Shown here: positions 20,850 to 22,221 of the stretch, in pieces
Layout of the letters: each line of letters begins with the position of its first letter
How positions within the stretch are numbered: the first letter of the stretch is position 1
NCBI GenBank assembly: GCA_010279815.1
Contig: QEOQ01000552.1
Location: 30,426 to 52,646, forward strand
Source: Brachionus plicatilis
Taxonomy: Eukaryota > Rotifera > Eurotatoria > Ploima > Brachionidae
Direction of reading: 5' to 3'
DNA length: 22,221 nt
Program-made: the position numbers and the translations under genes
The notes under the pieces: generated by a model
The model's database searches: none
Seen by the model: the letters and a program-made list of their open reading frames with translations, nothing else
Told to the model about the DNA's origin: nothing

Positions 20850-21450
20850 TTTATGTCTTGAAATGTTCATAGATGTTGCCTTTGTAACTTTTTTTCAAGC
20901 TCATTCCAATTGGTAACTCCTTGAGGTGAATCTAGATGTTCATTTTTTTATTTTTTAGATCTGTGTCTGTCTGTTGACCCGCGTTCTTTTTGCACCAGCG
21001 ACATTCTTAAATGGACTCTTCTACCAGTTAACTTGGTCGTGACCATTGGGTTACTTCAACGTTTGATTTAATCCCCTCTCTTCCTTCTCACTGTATATGA
21101 TGTAATTTTTGGCCTCTTTAATCCAGATTTTCTTTATTTTGTCCTTTATATGCCGAAATAGCAAACTCCAAATGGAGCCAGACTAGACTCTTGTACATTT
21201 TAAAAATAACATTTGCACAGTGATCAAACAAATCATTCAAGAAAAGTCATAGAATTCTATTCGCACTTCACATCGTTTGACACTATTACACCTAGACCAC
21301 TTTGTTTCTTTGTGAACACCCATGCTATCTGAATTAAAATATTCCAAATTTGGATTTTTCTTTCCTATGTCCATTATTTCACATTTCTTATAATTTGAGT
21401 TTTATCGACCAAATTTTACATCGATTGACAAGCTCATCAAATTATATTCC
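20850..21450 (-). pseudogene. Decayed LINE reverse-transcriptase relic, minus strand
   Basis: On the minus strand, in shifting frames and with many stops, the order is: FDELVNRCKIWSIKLKL, then a region matching the K-C-K-V-M-H-I-G-K-K-N palm block (degraded to NVK..WTLERK), LGVIVSNDVKC, KMYKSLVWLHLEFA (position of LYKSLVRPHLEYA) and near the 3' end VTNWNELEKK (position of the NRVVNxWNxLPEEVV block). These are the same landmarks as in the + strand relic at 2335-2960, but this copy also keeps part of the RT upstream of that point. It is heavily decayed and lies in opposite orientation to the first relic. Confidence 0.75.
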
Positions 21451-21858
21451 AAATTTTTAACTCTTTACAGGCACTAGTCAAACAATTAAATCTAGTGTAA
21501 ATTATTTAAAATTTTTCAGAAATAATTTACCGTAATCTCTTAACTAATTCTTTAGGGAAATTAGGCCGACATAACGATCATTACTTTTGCTGTTATTTCC
21601 ATACAAACCATGTTATTTTAATATGAAAACTTTGGCTTATCTTCTTATCTTATCTAAATTTAAAAATGTCCAATATTCGACTTTTTTCTAGCCTAAAATT
21701 TAAATTTATCTTATAAAAATTTGATTTTTAAAATTAAAAAATATTTTTTAATTTTTTGCTAGAATAAAGTCGAACATGGTACATCATTATATTATAAATG
21801 CATCATTATTTTTATTCATTTTCAATTTACGCCAATACTAGAAATGACATAAATTCCT

Positions 21859-21965
21859 AGTTGTTTTAAAGTCCCAAGTTAATGACACTAAATTTAAAGT
21901 CCAAGTCCTGACTTAAATTTTTTTTGTCCGGACTTGACTTAAGACTTGTGACTTTAAAACAACTC
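21859..21965 (-). mobile_element. Small palindromic repeat, copy B (107 bp)
   Basis: Read on the minus strand it begins GAGTTGTTTTAAAGTCACAA and ends TTGGGACTTTAAAACAACT, so its ends are inverted repeats of about 17-20 bp. The inside is a series of AAGTC/GGACTT units (AAGTCTTAAGTCAAGTCC, AGTCAGGACTTGGACTT). It matches 13454-13532 in reverse orientation and is longer by about 25 central bases. There is no coding capacity; it is MITE-like. Confidence 0.75.
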
Positions 21966-22221
21966 TGTATAAATTTGAAAATTATAAGTAAATTACTAGA
22001 TTAATTATAGATTCTAGCACACTTGAAAAATAACTAAAATTTTGGAACATCTGAACCATTATTAATGCTATTGGGTAATCTAAATATTAAAGGTTGATCG
22101 AAAATTAAATTCTTTATTTTGTCATGATTTAAAAGTAAAATATTCAAAAAAGTAATTTTTCAAATTGCGTAATTTTTCAAATTGGAGATTAACAGTAGAT
22201 ATGACCGGCTAATAAAATGGG
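21966..22221. other. AT-rich end of window, nothing recognised
   Basis: No exon, RNA gene or repeat can be supported. The second half of CR1 is not here on either strand. Confidence 0.5.

Noticed and set aside
1..22221. CRISPR arrays, bacterial operons or ribosome binding sites
   Set aside because: No regularly spaced repeats and no prokaryotic gene organisation. Introns and PAR-3 show animal nuclear DNA.

Overview
The window looks like nuclear DNA from an invertebrate animal. It is extremely AT-rich (by eye about three quarters A+T, with endless A and T runs), has spliced genes with GT-AG introns, and carries decayed animal retroelements (LINE) and a mariner transposon. The only well-preserved coding sequence belongs to the cell-polarity scaffold PAR-3 (Bazooka/PARD3), which is specific to animals. 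I cannot name the species.

Layout, left to right. 1-2300: AT-rich DNA with one strong palindrome near 548-579. 2335-2960: + strand relic of the 3' end of a LINE reverse transcriptase, ending in ACT/ATT repeats. 3155-3440: a self-complementary foldback element. 4069-6718: a minus-strand PAR-3-like gene of three exons (6613-6718, 6344-6548, 4069-5680) whose phases join exactly. Together they encode about 640 residues: PDZ1, PDZ2, PDZ3, the aPKC-binding CR3 motif and a conserved downstream motif. The intron that splits PDZ1 (5681-6343) is about 91% filled by one inverted-repeat element (5728-6332). 6720-8940: nothing recognised. 8940-9655: a mariner transposase relic, minus strand. 9656-17300: AT-rich DNA with three blocks of unexplained higher complexity and one copy of a small palindromic repeat (13454-13532). 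17320-17640: a locally GC- and CpG-richer stretch, a promoter candidate. 17839-17988: a + strand exon encoding the start of the PAR-3 CR1 (NTD/PB1-like) oligomerisation domain, with a clean donor. 17989-22221: intron-like sequence containing an unidentified minus-strand coding relic (19600-20060), a second LINE relic (20850-21450, minus) and a second copy of the small palindromic repeat (21859-21965, in reverse orientation).

How the parts relate. PAR-3 normally carries CR1, three PDZ domains and CR3 in one protein: CR1 drives self-assembly, the PDZ domains bind membrane lipids and partners, and CR3 binds and is phosphorylated by atypical PKC. Here CR1 and the PDZ-CR3 part are about 11 kb apart on opposite strands, pointing away from each other. 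Either these are two head-to-head PAR-3 genes, or an inversion (real, polymorphic or an assembly artefact) split one gene, or the two transcripts are joined in trans. This, together with the intron built almost entirely of a TIR hairpin, is what most deserves a second look.
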